Part shown: piece after piece, positions 1 to 11,028 of the stretch
How the letters are laid out: the number at the start of each line of letters is the position of its first letter
Position numbering within the stretch: the first letter of the stretch is position 1
Source of the DNA: Phorcus lineatus
Taxonomy: Eukaryota > Mollusca > Gastropoda > Trochida > Trochidae
Length of the DNA stretch: 64,000 bases
Direction: 5' to 3'
Assembly: GCA_921293015.1 (NCBI GenBank)
Contig: OV121092.1
Location: 29,767,764-29,831,763, forward strand
Position numbers and translations under genes: made by a program
The notes under the pieces: model-generated
Database searches by the model: none
What the model was told of the DNA's origin: nothing
The model's input: the letters and a program-made list of their open reading frames with translations, nothing else

Positions 1-1900
1 CTTCAAGTAGTCCCGCGCAATTATGCTCCTTTTGTTAGTTCCCCGCCAATTAGCATTTTGGGGTCATAAAACACCTGTATGCAATCACAAGCAATCAGAG
101 AGGAGCAAGCCTCTTGTCTTCAAATAGAGCGGAGCTCAACGATCCGTGACAAGATAGACTGGGTTGGGGTGGGGGAGGGGGGTTAACTAATTTGGTTTAA
201 TATCCAAATGAATGTAACATTTCCATTCATCAATTGATATTGTAATAGTAGTAAATGTAGACCATACACGTGAAAGATACTGCTACTGTTCTTTCTTTGA
301 AATGACAATGCAGATCAATGACAAAATCTATAAAAAAGTTTTGTAGACCTACCCATTTCAAAAAGATGTTGTGGATATGCATACAAACCCTTTAAAAAAC
401 CCGTCATCAAGAAATCGAAGGAAAAAATTAAAGAAGCCTTCTTTATTCTAGACAATGTTGTCAAATCTAGTTGCAATAACAATTATTAAGAACCATAATT
501 ATAGTCATCTCATGAATCTTTTTCTCAGGGTGTAGGCATATAGATTTCAACATAGTAAATGAGGAAAACGAGTTTCTTAAAGATGAGAAGTAACGCATGA
601 ATTTGATTATTACAAATTAGTATCTGTATTCGCTTCACTTATATGAATCAATAGAGCCAAAAAATGAGAAAATATACGCTTTAATTCGACTACTAGGAGA
701 CCTTTTATAACCCTGTTTTGGATAGCCGCATAATGAGACTGGCGAACGCTTACACAAAATCACCGAAGCATGACTCGAAGCCACGCCCAGTGTGTGACGT
801 GCTAGTGGGCAGCTGAAAGTCCAGCCCTTTGATTTTCTCTGTATTTTTAAGCTAATTCAACAGCTAAATAGAGGCAATAGCATGACCGAAAGAATTCCAA
901 AATACGATATATAACGGCTTCATGATATCAACTTTCCCTCTCAGTCGTCAAATCCATCTTAATTGGACTGTGACACTCCTTGGACGCGGTTTTCTTTGGT
1001 GGGTTTATATCAAAAAGGTGAAGAACTTGGTCGGTGAGAGATCCAATTACAATGGGAGATCACGTAGTGTTACAACATGTATTTATCGATATGAAGTTAT
1101 AAATTGTCTCGAAAAAATGAAGGTTTTTGTAATAAACGGTAGACAATGTAGAAACTTTTTTAATGACTATAGAAAAAATAATTTTGTTTCACTTCACTTC
1201 CATGACAACTTAGTAGTTATTAGATGATTCGTTTGTATTTAACTAACACATAACATATTCTTATCTAGTATAACATCTCACACCATGTTGCAATATCTCT
1301 GTCTTTGAATTTAACAATAAATGACATGAAAACATACCTGGGGCAAGCGTTAGAAACATCCTATGTACATAATCCTAAAGAATGTTGGTTCCCGTTATTC
1401 ACGATGTACTTTTTAAAATGTGTGTCATCGTCCGTAGAAGTGAGTGAGCCAATTCTCCTTCTCTTAATTTATTGGTTGAATATATATTCTACAAGTTCAT
1501 TGGTTCAAAATGACTGGACGCCGTGACAATAAACTAAGTACCAGTCGAATGCCAAGTGTTACGCCATTATGACAGGACATATATTCCGCTTGGCGGGTCC
1601 AAGGCGTTAAAATTCAAAAGGTATAATTAGAGACCATTAAATCAAGAATTGAAATTGAATGCGATAGGATTACATAACGGTCACCTGTGTGTCATAAATG
1701 ACGAACAAACTAGTTAAACCAATTTGATTGTTGTGACAACATTTGGCAGACGTCGTAATTGATGAACAACTTAACTTTAAGGTTAACCTTAGTGACTTAA
1801 GGCTAACTAAGAGTTTTGTGCAACGGGACCCAGGAAATTATCTTTGGATGTACATTTATGATGTATGACCTACAAATGTGATAGGATTTGACTTCCACTT
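1..1900. other. AT-rich non-coding stretch
   Basis: No recognisable gene. Short open frames (for example 922-1227, about 100 codons) have no motif I recognise and their composition matches the surrounding DNA. The only standout is the G-rich run at 161-182, listed separately. Confidence 0.6.
161..182 (+). other. G-quadruplex candidate
   Basis: Four consecutive G-runs of 3, 4, 5 and 6 guanines are separated by loops of only 1-2 nt (TT, T, A). Short loops with runs of three or more G are the classical pattern of a stable intramolecular G-quadruplex. It stands out because the surrounding DNA is AT-rich. No gene or promoter is visible near it, so a function cannot be proposed. Confidence 0.6.
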
Positions 1901-1984
1901 CCTTATTCTCATAAAAATATAACCTTTATTAAGTACTTTAACGGATAATGTCCTACAGGGATTCAGAAAGTGAGATATCATTAT

Positions 1985-2665
1985 CTATGGAATGTGTCTC
2001 ACCATGTTCAGAATCGCTAATTTCAATTGACGGGTCCGATACTTTTCCTTACTTATATAAGCCAAATGACAGTTAGAGTGGCACAGAAACAGAAGAGACG
2101 ACAAGCAATCAAAACGGAGACAGATTGAACAACATCGACCGGTATGAATTTCTTTTGGCATTTTCAATTTCAGGCCCCCCTGAGCAATTGAAGGAAATGC
2201 ATCAAATTTGAAGGAAAACAGTGCATAATAGAAGGGAAAGCTTCCCAAATGGTAGGAAACGCAGCTTAATCGCGAAACAAACACGTCAATATCGGTGAAA
2301 CGCGGTAAAATCAGAGATTTTCCGTCCATATCGGAAGCAACCCGATCCCACTTTCGAAGGAACAACGGTAGACTTCGGAAGGAACACGGTAATTTCGGTG
2401 AATTCTCGGTCGACAGCGGAAGCAAACGCATCTCAAAATGGCTACGAATCTGCAGCCTCCAGTTTCGATGAGTGTTGTTTATATGTTTTACTGTGTGATT
2501 TTTAGATGTATTTTGTTCTACATGGTTGCATTGAAAGCGCAATTGAACAAGGAAACGATGGAGTTGGAGAGTTTTGCAATGAAATTGAGTAGTTACGGCG
2601 TTACTCGCATAGAGTCCGGGTTTGTTTACATCAGTCAGATGAAGCCGTATCGCTAACGCTATCAT
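1985..2665 (-). CDS. Hypothetical 226-codon ORF in left fold-back arm
   Basis: This open frame is mirrored by an equally long one in the opposite arm (3169-3849), with four amino-acid differences that I can see. I recognise no domain. The predicted peptide is basic, Cys/His-rich near the C-terminus (a CCSIC cluster) and ends in MVRHIP. A 226-codon frame is longer than expected by chance in AT-rich DNA. However, because the arms are near-identical, the second copy gives no independent evidence of coding. It may be a remnant of the element's own gene, or fortuitous. Confidence 0.25.
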   Translation of the reverse strand: MIALAIRLHLTDVNKPGLYASNAVTTQFHCKTLQLHRFLVQLRFQCNHVEQNTSKNHTVKHINNTHRNWRLQIRSHFEMRLLPLSTENSPKLPCSFRSLPLFLRKWDRVASDMDGKSLILPRFTDIDVFVSRLSCVSYHLGSFPFYYALFSFKFDAFPSIAQGGLKLKMPKEIHTGRCCSICLRFDCLSSLLFLCHSNCHLAYISKEKYRTRQLKLAILNMVRHIP

Positions 2666-2767
2666 CGATCAGCGTCTGTGATTGCGTTTACCTGAGGTTA
2701 TATATATTTTGAAATGTAAATATACAAGATACTCGCCAATAATTTTCTATTTTGTAGTAAAGTATTT

Positions 2768-2944
2768 ATGAAACGCAGGTCTCAAGAATCTAAATTCCCG
2801 AAAACGATCAATACGACAAAGGGAAGTAACTCTTTTTTAGTTGAATTAGGCGAACTGCCGCTAACTCGTGAAATACTCAACAAGTGGTCGCAAAGCGATT
2901 TCGAGATAATTCCAAACACGGTCCCTAATATATGGGATATTTAA
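2768..2944 (+). CDS. Small ORF (58 aa) in the fold-back spacer
   Basis: An ATG-initiated frame of 58 codons ends in TAA inside the unique spacer of the fold-back element. The peptide starts MKRRSQESKFPK and contains LPLTREILNKWSQSDFEI. It is basic at the N-terminus, has no stop-rich flanking, and resembles ordinary coding composition more than most short frames here. I cannot assign it to a family. It is a candidate fragment of the element's original coding region. Confidence 0.2.
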   Translation: MKRRSQESKFPKTINTTKGSNSFLVELGELPLTREILNKWSQSDFEIIPNTVPNIWDI

Positions 2945-3168
2945 ATGGTCAAACGAAACAAGGTCAAAGAAGTGCGGCATATGGAGCGACACGTTAACAA
3001 AACATGAAATGTTACTTTTCGATATATAGCTTCATTGTACTAAAACGAAAGTTAGATTTACACGTGATGCATATGTACTCACAAAATTCATATACATATT
3101 TCCAAAACTTATAAAAAATATAACACGGAAAGTCTGATGCAGGTACACGCAATCACAGACGCGGATCG

Positions 3169-3849
3169 ATGATAGCGTTAGCGATACGGCTTCATCTGAC
3201 TGATGTAAACAAACCCGGACTCTATGCGAGTAACGCCGTAAGTACTCAATTTCATTACAAAACTCTACAACTCCATCGTTTCCTTGTTCAATTGCGCTTT
3301 CAATGCAACCATGTAGAACAAAATACATCTAAAAATCACACAGTAAAACATATAAACAACACTAATCGAAACTGGAGGCTGCAGATTCGTAGCCATTTTG
3401 AGATGCGTTTGCTTCCGCTGTCGACCGAGAATTCACCGAAATTACCGTGTTCCTTCCGAAGTCTACCGTTGTTCCTTCAAAAGTGGGATCGAGTTGCTTC
3501 CGATATGGACGGAAAATCTCTGATATTACCGCGTTTCACCGATATTGACGTGTTTGTTTCGCGATTAAGCTGCGTTTCCTACCATTTGGGAAGCTTTCCC
3601 TTCTATTATGCACTGTTTTCCTTCAAATTTGATGCATTTCCTTCAATTGCTCAGGGGGGCCTGAAATTGAAAATGCCAAAAGAAATTCATACCGGTCGAT
3701 GTTGTTCAATCTGTCTCCGTTTTGATTGCTTGTCGTCTCTTCTGTTTCTGTGCCACTCTAACTGTCATTTGGCTTATATAAGTAAGGAAAAGTATCGGAC
3801 CCGTCAATTGAAATTAGCGATTCTGAACATGGTGAGACACATTCCATAG
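3169..3849 (+). CDS. Hypothetical 226-codon ORF in right fold-back arm
   Basis: This is the mirror copy of the frame at 1985-2665. It reads outward from the spacer, starting 29 bp inside the arm. Visible substitutions relative to the other arm include VSTQFHY for VTTQFHC, NTNRNW for NTHRNW and FLQKW for FLRKW. No signal peptide, transmembrane segment or catalytic motif is evident. Function unknown; it may simply be an open frame carried in a palindromic repeat. Confidence 0.25.
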   Translation: MIALAIRLHLTDVNKPGLYASNAVSTQFHYKTLQLHRFLVQLRFQCNHVEQNTSKNHTVKHINNTNRNWRLQIRSHFEMRLLPLSTENSPKLPCSFRSLPLFLQKWDRVASDMDGKSLILPRFTDIDVFVSRLSCVSYHLGSFPFYYALFSFKFDAFPSIAQGGLKLKMPKEIHTGRCCSICLRFDCLSSLLFLCHSNCHLAYISKEKYRTRQLKLAILNMVRHIP

Positions 3850-3933
3850 ATAATGATATCTCACTTTCTGAATCCCTGTAGGACATTATCCGTTAAAGTA
3901 CTTAATAAAGGTTATATTTTTATGAGAATAAGG

Positions 3934-6900
3934 ATGCCGGTGCATCCCTCAATATAATGTCCAATAAGTGAGCATAGTTCATGTAAGAAATACTCCCGGG
4001 ATCTCACGCGTTAGCGCAATCTTATAACTATGACAACATGGCGCAGGGTCGTGACTTTTAAAAACATTCCGTAGGAAAGTGCACACAGCATAGTATTTAA
4101 TCAGGGTCTTGCGCTTGCAAAAATAGAAATTTCCAGACAATGAATTAAACAATAGATTCCTTTAAGGGTTGAGTTGTTTGGATAACGTTTAGTAGGTATA
4201 ACCGACGGTTTAACTGCGAGATTTACTATCGGCTGGTGTTGTTTTACATAACGAGCGAATGATGATATGCCAACTAGCACGTCACGAAAGATTCACGCTT
4301 CAGTGACCACAGGGCCTTTCAGGTTCTGCTCGCCGGTCGTAATTAGGCAATTTAATTACAAAGCCGTATTTATGTTGTTTAGCGGCCGATTTCAGAAATT
4401 TAAAGTTGAGTCCACGTCAAATTGCAATCCCTTTTAGCGAATTCCGAAATCGACCATAGGGCATTTCACCCGATCTTTAAGTGTGATGCTATCCTCAGGA
4501 AAACAAGAAGATTTGAAAATCGTTGCTCTTTGTGCAAAAATATAATACTTTTGGTAAATGAAAATATGTGGGTCTTGAAAGGGAAAAATAAATACTTAAA
4601 AAGAGGGTTTATTAAATGAGATTAAACGATTGGAGTCTTTGTGAAGTTACCAATTTTGAAACAGTGTTAGATACATTTGATCTGTAAAACGCATTGAATT
4701 CATATATCTAAGACGAAACGAAAGGAAGCGTTATTATATACATTTATGTACATATATTCATATATCATTTGTGAATAATTTGAGGCTATTGAAAGTTACA
4801 CTTTGATTTTAATTTACTTCTTGAATGCATCACTTTAGTCTTATGTCATGACTTATCAATTTGATTACACACCTGCACGTAGCTTGCATTATCTATTTGT
4901 CAGAGCGCTAGGTCATTCAAGTCACTAAACGACAATAACCTGTTTATTCGATGCAATAAAGTCAGTCTCTTTTGACGAAAAACCGATACAGGAAGAATGA
5001 TGTAGGGATACACCTGTATACGCGCCGCTAATCTTTGTCACGTAAAAATTGTAGAAGAAAGTTTAGGTTACATCATTGGAAAATTTTCTTCATGGAGCTA
5101 CGCCCATCATTCTATACATATTCACAAATATCACCAGTATTTAGGCATTCAATTTTTGATGAAATCTTCCATATGAAAAATAGTTACTTTGTAAAGATGA
5201 CAATTCAATCCTATTTGTATTCTTTTGAGTTCAAATAATTGATTTAATTCGCGTTACATATATTTTGCACATGTTAAATTATACTTCGAGTCGATGTCGT
5301 CCCAACAGAATGAAAAACTTGAAAATATAGCTAACCTGTGAAGTGATGTAACATGCACTTTTAATAGGTATGTCAACAACAAGTCAATTTTTCATGCATA
5401 TGAATATATTTCTATCTAATAATTCGACTACTTTTACATTCGTTAATGTTACTTACGTTCTATCCCTTAAATCGTGATATCATTTCCATTATTCTTAATT
5501 ATGATTCATATAGTTGAACTATTGACACACTGTATATACTTAACATGGTGTGTAGACATGCAGTATTTGTATATTCAAATAAAAATGCATGTGAATCAAT
5601 GTGAAAATATGAAGAACGTTACGTGTAAACAATATGCCGCATTCAAATCACTGTAGTGGTGGATTGAGAAAGACATTCCAGCATGAAGATTGAAAAACGC
5701 TTATAAATGATATTTGGTTACGTATATACTATATATATATATCATTATATGGAAGTGTGTGTGTCTGTGTTTATTTTTTGTTGTTCTTTAAGTACTGTTG
5801 TTTAGGTATACGTAAAAGAAATTGTCTCTCAAAACCTTTCGACCAATAAAGAAGGTGCGATATCTTAAGCAGTTTACTTGTCAATTGCATTTGGTTAGAC
5901 AATGAAAACAATTTCACTCTCTCCCATTCTTATGATCATCTTTGAATATGTTTATGAAATGAAATCGGACCACAAGATAAAAACTCAATGGTGAAATATC
6001 ACCTGTTATATTCCTGTAAAGTATCCACATTCAGCACCTGCATTTGATCTTCATGAAACAATAAAACAATAAAGACTTTATGGTACAAGGCTAGTCAATT
6101 TCCGTTCAACACTCGCCGATTTGCTTTGACCTAATTGGTTTCGCTACAGCGAGCAGCGCCTGTGGTCAGCAGCCCGGCGTTGAACCGTGAAGCTGTCTCG
6201 GCGTTAATGAGTTAAAGAAAGTATATGATTTCAATCACAGAATGGGTTTCATGAATTTTCTGAAATCTGACAATTTTGCAATTACCTTTGTGCAGGTGCA
6301 TACTTGACTTTCTATATATATATATGTTTATATAAAATCAAACATGAAATATCTACGAACACTACCCTCAGGTGCAAACTGATTTGTATATATGTATATA
6401 TGATTGTTTATATATTTATGTGTGAGTGCGTTTGTCAATAAATGTTTGAAATAATTGAATAGATTTATTTTTTTCATTAAATTTTGTGTGATAAAGTTTT
6501 GCTTAAACTATTTGTGATCTATGATGTATTACCTAAAGCGAATTCATTTACAATATACACACTAATGTCATACCGTAATTAGGTAAGTTGATATGTGGAC
6601 TGACCCACAGGTGTGATGAGTGTGCATTTAAGTGTGACAATTGGTGCTGAATAGTGTATCTTACATTGGTTAATTCAGAAAATATTTTGAATAAATTCTA
6701 ATACGATATGACCCCTTGAATTCTGATTCCGATTAAAAACTGTTTTTCAAAAAATTGTATGTCAATTTAAATCTCATCATCAAAACATCTATCATTTAAA
6801 CGTTACTTTGTCACCTTTGGCTAACAAACTTTCACAAAGACATGTTTTAAGAGTGTAGAACTCAACAGTTCTTTTTCTTTATAAATGCAAACGGCCTTTA

Positions 6901-7040
6901 TATGACAATATCATGTAAACAATATGTTAAAGTTGTCAAAGATGCATTGTGTATTAGTTGCTTCAGACAACGTTTGACAAAAGCTTACTTAACTTACAAA
7001 ACTTCATATTTCTCAACTACATTTCTACATCGCTATAAGG
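3934..7040. other. AT-rich non-coding stretch
   Basis: No recognisable genes. There are short (TA)n runs near 5,727 and 6,315. Segments near 4,270-4,350 and 6,125-6,195 share scattered words in opposite orientation (GCGAGCAG-like, CTGTGGTCA-like), suggesting decayed copies of one repeat, but I cannot define its ends. Confidence 0.5.
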
Positions 7041-7041
7041 A

Positions 7042-7310
7042 GAGGATCCGGTATGGTATCCGTCTCCGGATCCTAGTATTCTTATCTACTTTGGATCCGG
7101 TAGAGAATCCGGTGGCGTCCGTCCGGATCTAGGATCCGGTGAGGGATCCGGCACCGGATCCCCGTATTCTTATCTGCTAGGGATCCGGCAAGGGATCCGG
7201 CGGTGTACGGCCGGATCCCGGATCCGGTGAGGGATCCGGCGACGGATCCCAGTATACCATTGTTGCGAGGATCCGGAGGATCCCGCAAGGGATCCGGTTA
7301 ACGGATTCAG
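7042..7310. repeat. GGATCC-rich degenerate tandem repeat
   Basis: By eye there are 15 copies of GGATCC in about 270 bp, most as GGATCCGG, often adjoining CGGATCC in palindromic pairs. There is a larger period of roughly 85-90 bp: blocks beginning near 7,042, 7,091 and 7,180 share GGATCCGG-GTGAGGGATCCGG and two share a GTATTCTTATCT spacer. It is strikingly GC-rich compared with both flanks. No protein reading is convincing. Confidence 0.8.
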
Positions 7311-7566
7311 GGTATTTTCACCCTGTGAAAGAAGCTATTTTAGTTAATGCAACATGAAAGTTTTTACTGTGTATAATAAATCGTTAAAATTACCAAAAAA
7401 GCGTATATGAAGAAAATATATTTTGGTTCTCAGATGTTATTATATCCAGAAGGTGCTTAGTAGGCCCATAGATTCAACAATCTATACTTCAGGTTAGTTG
7501 CACTACAGACTCAGACAGACAGACAGAATCTTTGTTTGCCTGAATAATTACTTTTCAAATTTTAAG

Positions 7567-7579
7567 TGGATAGATAAAT
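7567..7579 (+). repeat. Target-site duplication, left copy
   Basis: TGGATAGATAAAT occurs here and again at 7970-7982, exactly flanking the SINE. The homologous unoccupied site in copy 2 (near 25,950) has a single TGGATGGATAAAT. This fixes the insertion ends. Confidence 0.85.
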
Positions 7580-7969
7580 ACCACCACTGGACTCAATACC
7601 TTATCGTGGTGTGGTGGTTTGCGTGCTTCAGAGACCCTGAGAGCTATGCCAGCTGGAGCTTGCATGCTCCTGGTAGGGACACCCAAGCTGGACAGGTCGA
7701 CGGGTAAAAACCAGACTAAATTTGAGTCCTTCTAAAACCTGTTGTCTGTCTCTCACTATGCCTTTCTTTCCGTCTTTTCTCTCATCCTTTCGATCCCTTT
7801 CTCCCTTGTCTGTCCACTCTCTCTCTCATGCCTTTCTTTCTGTTTTTTCCCTAACCCTATCGATCCCTTTTCACCTGATCCGTCCACTCTCTTTTGGATG
7901 CTTGTCATCCACGTGTTTAATAACTGAAATATTGTTCACAGCACGTTAAACCCCAACTCACTCACTCAC
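7580..7969 (+). mobile_element. SINE-like retroposon, 390 bp, private to copy 1
   Basis: The element is bounded by a 13-bp target-site duplication and absent from the orthologous position in copy 2. It ends in GTTAAACCCCAACTC followed by (ACTC)n, the same 3' tail as the tRNA-headed SINE at 20,194. The centre holds a duplicated pyrimidine-rich block (two CTCTCAC/T-ATGCCTTTCTTTC units at ~7,752 and ~7,827). The head (TATCGTGGTGTGGTGG) lacks a clear tRNA B box. A shared 3' tail in SINEs usually reflects mobilisation by the same partner LINE; that part is family knowledge. Confidence 0.75.
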
Positions 7970-10758
7970 TGGATAGATAAATGCTCATTAGTCTTAAAAT
8001 AGCAAATTAGAGCACAAAATTGTGCTTAGATCATGAACATTATTCCCATACTTCCCTTTAAAATTGGTTCATTTATAATCGTAGGATTTGATTGAGCATA
8101 TTTCTTGATTTGGCCATTTCGATCTTAACGTTTATTATTTACAATGATTTGATATGTTCTTAGCAATTTTTCATCATAGAAGAAGTATTTGGGGTTTTTT
8201 TTATTTTCTTGTAAATAGCTGCCACGACAGACTTTTAAATAATGTTATATGGAACCAGAGGTAATAGCTATCCTTCAAATGTTTAAATATGAAAATGTTA
8301 TCTTTAATGATAAAAATCTCCCTTCTTCAGAGCATCAGCTACTACTCAGTATACAACATTTCACAAATGATCAGTTAAGGTATTGTTACACTGCTCTTAC
8401 CGATTGCTGCTTTTAATATCTCTCATGAGAGAAGCAAACGCATCAAACGGCAGTTCTAGCGCATCTGTTGAGACATATCTGTCTCATTTATTGCCTGAAC
8501 TTCTGTTTTAGGATTCCATGGAGATTGCATACTGCGAAGTTATGTGTTTGCAGTTGGGTGTTCTTGGCTGTTTGACTGCTGAAAACTCTTTAGACCTGGT
8601 TTTTGCAGGTAAGTTTTAAGTAAGTGTTTGCAGATGTTAATCACACCTGCCGTTGGGACAGGTATCTGCTTGGTACTTTTTGATGTCATCCATTAGCTAA
8701 GCGTGTGACAAGGCAAGGTTGGCCATCTTTTTAAAATCTTTTGCTTCGGAGTGCTACACTGAGAAAACATGTACATGAATGTCATTTAGGGTTTTACCAA
8801 CATAAGCAACATACTATTCAACAGCAAAGTTGTCATTGTGACTATTTTATTTCACAAAGTTAAGAGTGCAAAAAGTTTATGATTGGAATATTGTTCTATA
8901 ACAGGCCGATTTATTGGAAGAACGCTAATTAGATTGATGGATAGTCGAGCGGCACTGATATATCTCATATCTTCCAAACGAACCCAAGTCTCACAGAATG
9001 TCTAACCTGACGTTTTATCTACTATCACAAAAAGTTTCAGTTGATAGTTTTATGGCAAGGAGCGAAAACTTTGCAGGTGTAATCGATGAGACATGTTTCT
9101 TATAAGTTGTTTTTCCCGTAAATTCTTCACAAAATAGAAGTCATAAGAAACTGCAAGGAATTTAAAAACGCAGATGCACAGACATTTGTTGCTAGCATTG
9201 AGATTACAAATGCAGAACTGTTGATTTCGATGGGTTTTTTCTTCAATGTAGGCAGGGAAAGTGCTTCTAACAGGTAGTTTGAGAAACCTTCTATTTAGCT
9301 ATATTTAGCAAGTTAAGTTCTTGCTTCCTTCCACTAGTACAAGCAATTATAGGATTCTATTTCCCCCGCAATAAAAAGAAAAATGACACTCTTCTCTCTT
9401 CGCCCTTTTTGGCTTTTAAAATAGAATTCTTATAAATTATAATTGCTACGAATGTTAGTTTCGCACAGAGTTTTATAAGTCCTCATTCTTGATGGAATTT
9501 GCTTATGGGAATCGTGCGATGAATATTTCAACAGCATTGTACTTGATATATTTCCAGTGGTCCTAATAAGATGTTGATGACCTCAGATACAATTTTATGG
9601 ATACTTTTTCAATTGGTGGTTTTATGCTTTTTCGCTTATTCTGAAGTGTCTCATGGCGGTTTAAGGTATTGCGTTTGGCTGATAGTCAATATTCGTCAAT
9701 ATCTATTTTTTCAAAATATCTCAGTAAGAACTCTTGAAACCAGAAACATTATGTGAAGACCCCTTGACAAACAGAGATCATAATAATTTATTGATTTGGT
9801 GACCCCTTATAGTCGCAGGGTCGAAGTGTTCGTGTCAAGGAGCTAAATCTCAAGAAAAATTAAAAAATCACGTCCAACAGGTATAACAAGTTTTATATTC
9901 GATCAGGTAGGGCACTAATAGTAAGTTGTAACTATATACGACTGAATATTATTACATTCTTCGAATGTAACCCTCAGAACATGTCACACATATTCCATGT
10001 GTTTATCTTTATACGTGACCTTTGAAAAATTAACATTTTAATTTTCTTACATATGATCGCATATCTTCTGACAAAGCCAGCAGATTCTTATTTGTTCACG
10101 TTTGCTGAATGATATTTTTGAAAATACGAATGTAATTCCAATTTAAGAGATAATCATATCCATATATATTTCCGGAAAAATCCTTCGTTCCATAATCAAT
10201 ACACTATCAAGCTGTTATAAAGCAGATATTCTAATTAACTCAGCATAATTTGTCAAAGAAGCTTTAGTTTAAGATGTGTAAAGATATATCAAACTATTTT
10301 TATCACAATATTTACTGCAACAGTTTTGAACTTTGGCCTACGGAATAAACATTTCTATAGAACTCATTAAAATGTTACCTATAACTGCAAGAAATACATT
10401 TTATGTTACAGCTTTATGTTTTAAAACATGAGTGGAATGAATTGGAACTGCAAATTATCAAAGTAGAAAGCTTATTATAAGCAATTAAGAATAGCTAAAT
10501 TTTCATTTGGAACTCAATTGGAAGTTTTTATTATATAATTTGATGTGTTGTCCTCAAATTCAAATACAGTTACAAACACTATTGATCCCTGCAAAGCTAT
10601 ACATTCCTTAAAAGGTATAAAAAGGGTTGTTTGTAGGAAAATGTTAAGCAATGGATATGTAAATCTGTGAGACGCCTTTGCAAATCGTCAAGCTTTGCAA
10701 TGTCAATTTAGTAGGTGTGGAAGTTATGTTTTTCAAAAACATTTCAGTAATGTAAAAC

Positions 10759-11028
10759 GTGGATGGCAATCACCCAAACGAGAGTGGACAAATCACAGAG
10801 AAAAGGGATGAGGGAAAGGCTAAAAGACAAGAATATTACGGGAAGGTCAGTTCTACTCAAAATTGGTCACATGCATATTGCTATGGCATACTTATACAAG
10901 AATATAAGCACAGCACTACAAAAACACTTTGCAACACTGGTCTTCAGATTGCAAAACCTCAATTCATAATATATTTTGTTCAAAACGCGAGATATGTCAT
11001 AACGTTAACTTATGTTTTCCAATGTTGA
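10759..11028 (+). CDS. Hypothetical small ORF shared by both duplication copies
   Basis: An 89-codon frame whose counterpart at 30,245-30,544 stays open despite many substitutions. One length difference is a 3-nt, frame-preserving change (one extra Ser codon in copy 2). The N-terminal part (NHPNESGQITEKRDEGKAK) is hydrophilic; the C-terminal part is Tyr/Thr-rich. A second overlapping frame is also open in both copies, which weakens the case. No family recognised. The start may not be real: the DNA immediately upstream is ordinary AT-rich sequence. Confidence 0.15.
   Translation: MDGNHPNESGQITEKRDEGKAKRQEYYGKVSSTQNWSHAYCYGILIQEYKHSTTKTLCNTGLQIAKPQFIIYFVQNARYVITLTYVFQC

Larger units (their letters stand above)
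1901..3933. mobile_element. Fold-back element with 794-bp inverted arms
   Basis: The left arm (1901-2694) is the reverse complement of the right arm (3140-3933). Paired positions sum to 5834 throughout, so the arms are collinear with no net indel, and they are separated by a 445-bp spacer. The outer ends are CCTTATTCTC at 1901 and GAGAATAAGG at 3933. I find no convincing target-site duplication outside them. A transcript across it would form a long hairpin. It may be a fold-back or long-TIR DNA transposon derivative or a local inverted duplication; no transposase is recognisable. Confidence 0.75.

Noticed and set aside
7082..7288. Arg/Gly/Ser-rich protein from the GGATCC cluster
   Set aside because: It is an artefact of translating a short GC-rich repeat.
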